This document shows positions 16,750 through 17,014 of a stretch of 17,014 nt of DNA, one piece after another. The notes beneath the pieces were generated by a model, which had not been told where the DNA came from, did no database searches, and worked only from the letters and a program-made list of their open reading frames with translations. Origin of the DNA: Stephanodiscus triporus (Eukaryota > Bacillariophyta > Thalassiosirophyceae > Thalassiosirales > Thalassiosiraceae). Positions within the stretch are counted from its first letter, which is position 1. Each line of letters starts with the position of its first letter. The DNA lies in NCBI GenBank assembly GCA_036939755.1, contig JALLAZ010000323.1:1-17014 (forward strand). The letters are read 5' to 3'. The position numbers were made by a program, and so were the translations under genes.

Positions 16750-17014
16750 ATGACCTTGGTAATTCAGCAGTGGTGTGAATTGAACACACAGCGGGCACCA
16801 ATCAGCACTGAAATAAATGCCCACCACCATCCAGCTGTGGACAACCGTCGTGGTTGGCACCTGGCGGTCCCACGACGAGTACCCATGCCTGTCATGTACG
16901 ACCAGTTGGGGCCCGAGCAGCCAAATCCAGAGGTTGCGATCCGGTGCAAGGGGTGTCGGAGGGGGGGTGTGGGATCGGGTGACGGACCCGGGCCGCCTGG
17001 TACAATCACCGGGC
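16750..17014 (+). CDS. Possible partial ORF of unknown function, open at the right edge
   Basis: From an ATG at 16750 the plus strand is open for 88 codons to the window end. The preceding in-frame stop is TAA at 16717-16719. The translation begins MTLVIQQWCELN and becomes Pro/Arg/Gly-rich, with PVMYDQLGPEQPNPEVAIR and a CKGC pair. Composition turns GC-rich after about 16840, as at the start of other genes here. The minus strand of the same stretch is also open, which weakens the call. It could be the first exon of a gene beyond the window, an element fragment or chance. Confidence 0.3.
   Translation, partial: MTLVIQQWCELNTQRAPISTEINAHHHPAVDNRRGWHLAVPRRVPMPVMYDQLGPEQPNPEVAIRCKGCRRGGVGSGDGPGPPGTITG

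Noticed and set aside
1..17014. CRISPR array, bacterial operon, tRNA or rRNA gene
   Set aside because: No regularly spaced repeats, no ribosome binding sites and no cloverleaf or rRNA-like segments were seen; the genes are spliced and eukaryotic.

Overview
The window reads as nuclear DNA of a stramenopile alga, most likely a diatom. The reasons are: an N-terminal hydrophobic leader followed by an ASAF motif (the diatom bipartite plastid presequence signature) on the first gene; a few short GT-AG introns; compact gene spacing; and eukaryotic ribosome-assembly and ribosomal proteins. No bacterial operons, ribosome binding sites or tRNA/rRNA genes are visible. Species cannot be fixed from the sequence alone.

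Layout, left to right. (1) 250-1935 (+): a plastid-targeted SET-domain protein methyltransferase of the Rubisco LSMT/SETD3 type, two exons, with twin CACGTG boxes just upstream. (2) 2081-3244 (-): RPF2, a Brix-domain 60S assembly factor, two exons, convergent with gene 1. (3) 3925-4368 (+): 40S ribosomal protein S15 (uS19), divergent from RPF2 across a 680-base spacer that probably also holds a 5' UTR intron. (4) 4994-5997 (-): a PLAC8/Cys-rich membrane protein, two exons, whose intron carries an uninterrupted C25 run. (5) 5998-7893: a 1.9 kb gene-poor stretch with microsatellites and palindromes. (6) 7894-13990 (+): a 2004-residue scaffold-like protein with a very GC-rich low-complexity N-terminus, an internal ~70-residue duplication, coiled coils, one SH3 and two WW domains, and an 82-base intron cutting the first WW. 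(7) 14098-16218 (-): a decayed protein-coding gene or element ORF with several frameshifts and at least six in-frame stops. (8) 16653-17014: a 2 x 41 base tandem repeat and a possible + strand ORF running off the right edge.

Functional links. RPF2 and RPS15 both serve ribosome production and share a divergent promoter region, so co-regulation is plausible. The SET, PLAC8 and SH3/WW genes have no evident shared pathway. I found no clear multi-gene novel system. The most distinctive items are the large SH3/WW protein with its internal duplication and sharp composition change, the SET enzyme with Gln at the usual Asn of the N-H-S motif, the stop-free RPF2 intron, the decayed coding region on the right, and the structured intron and spacer elements.
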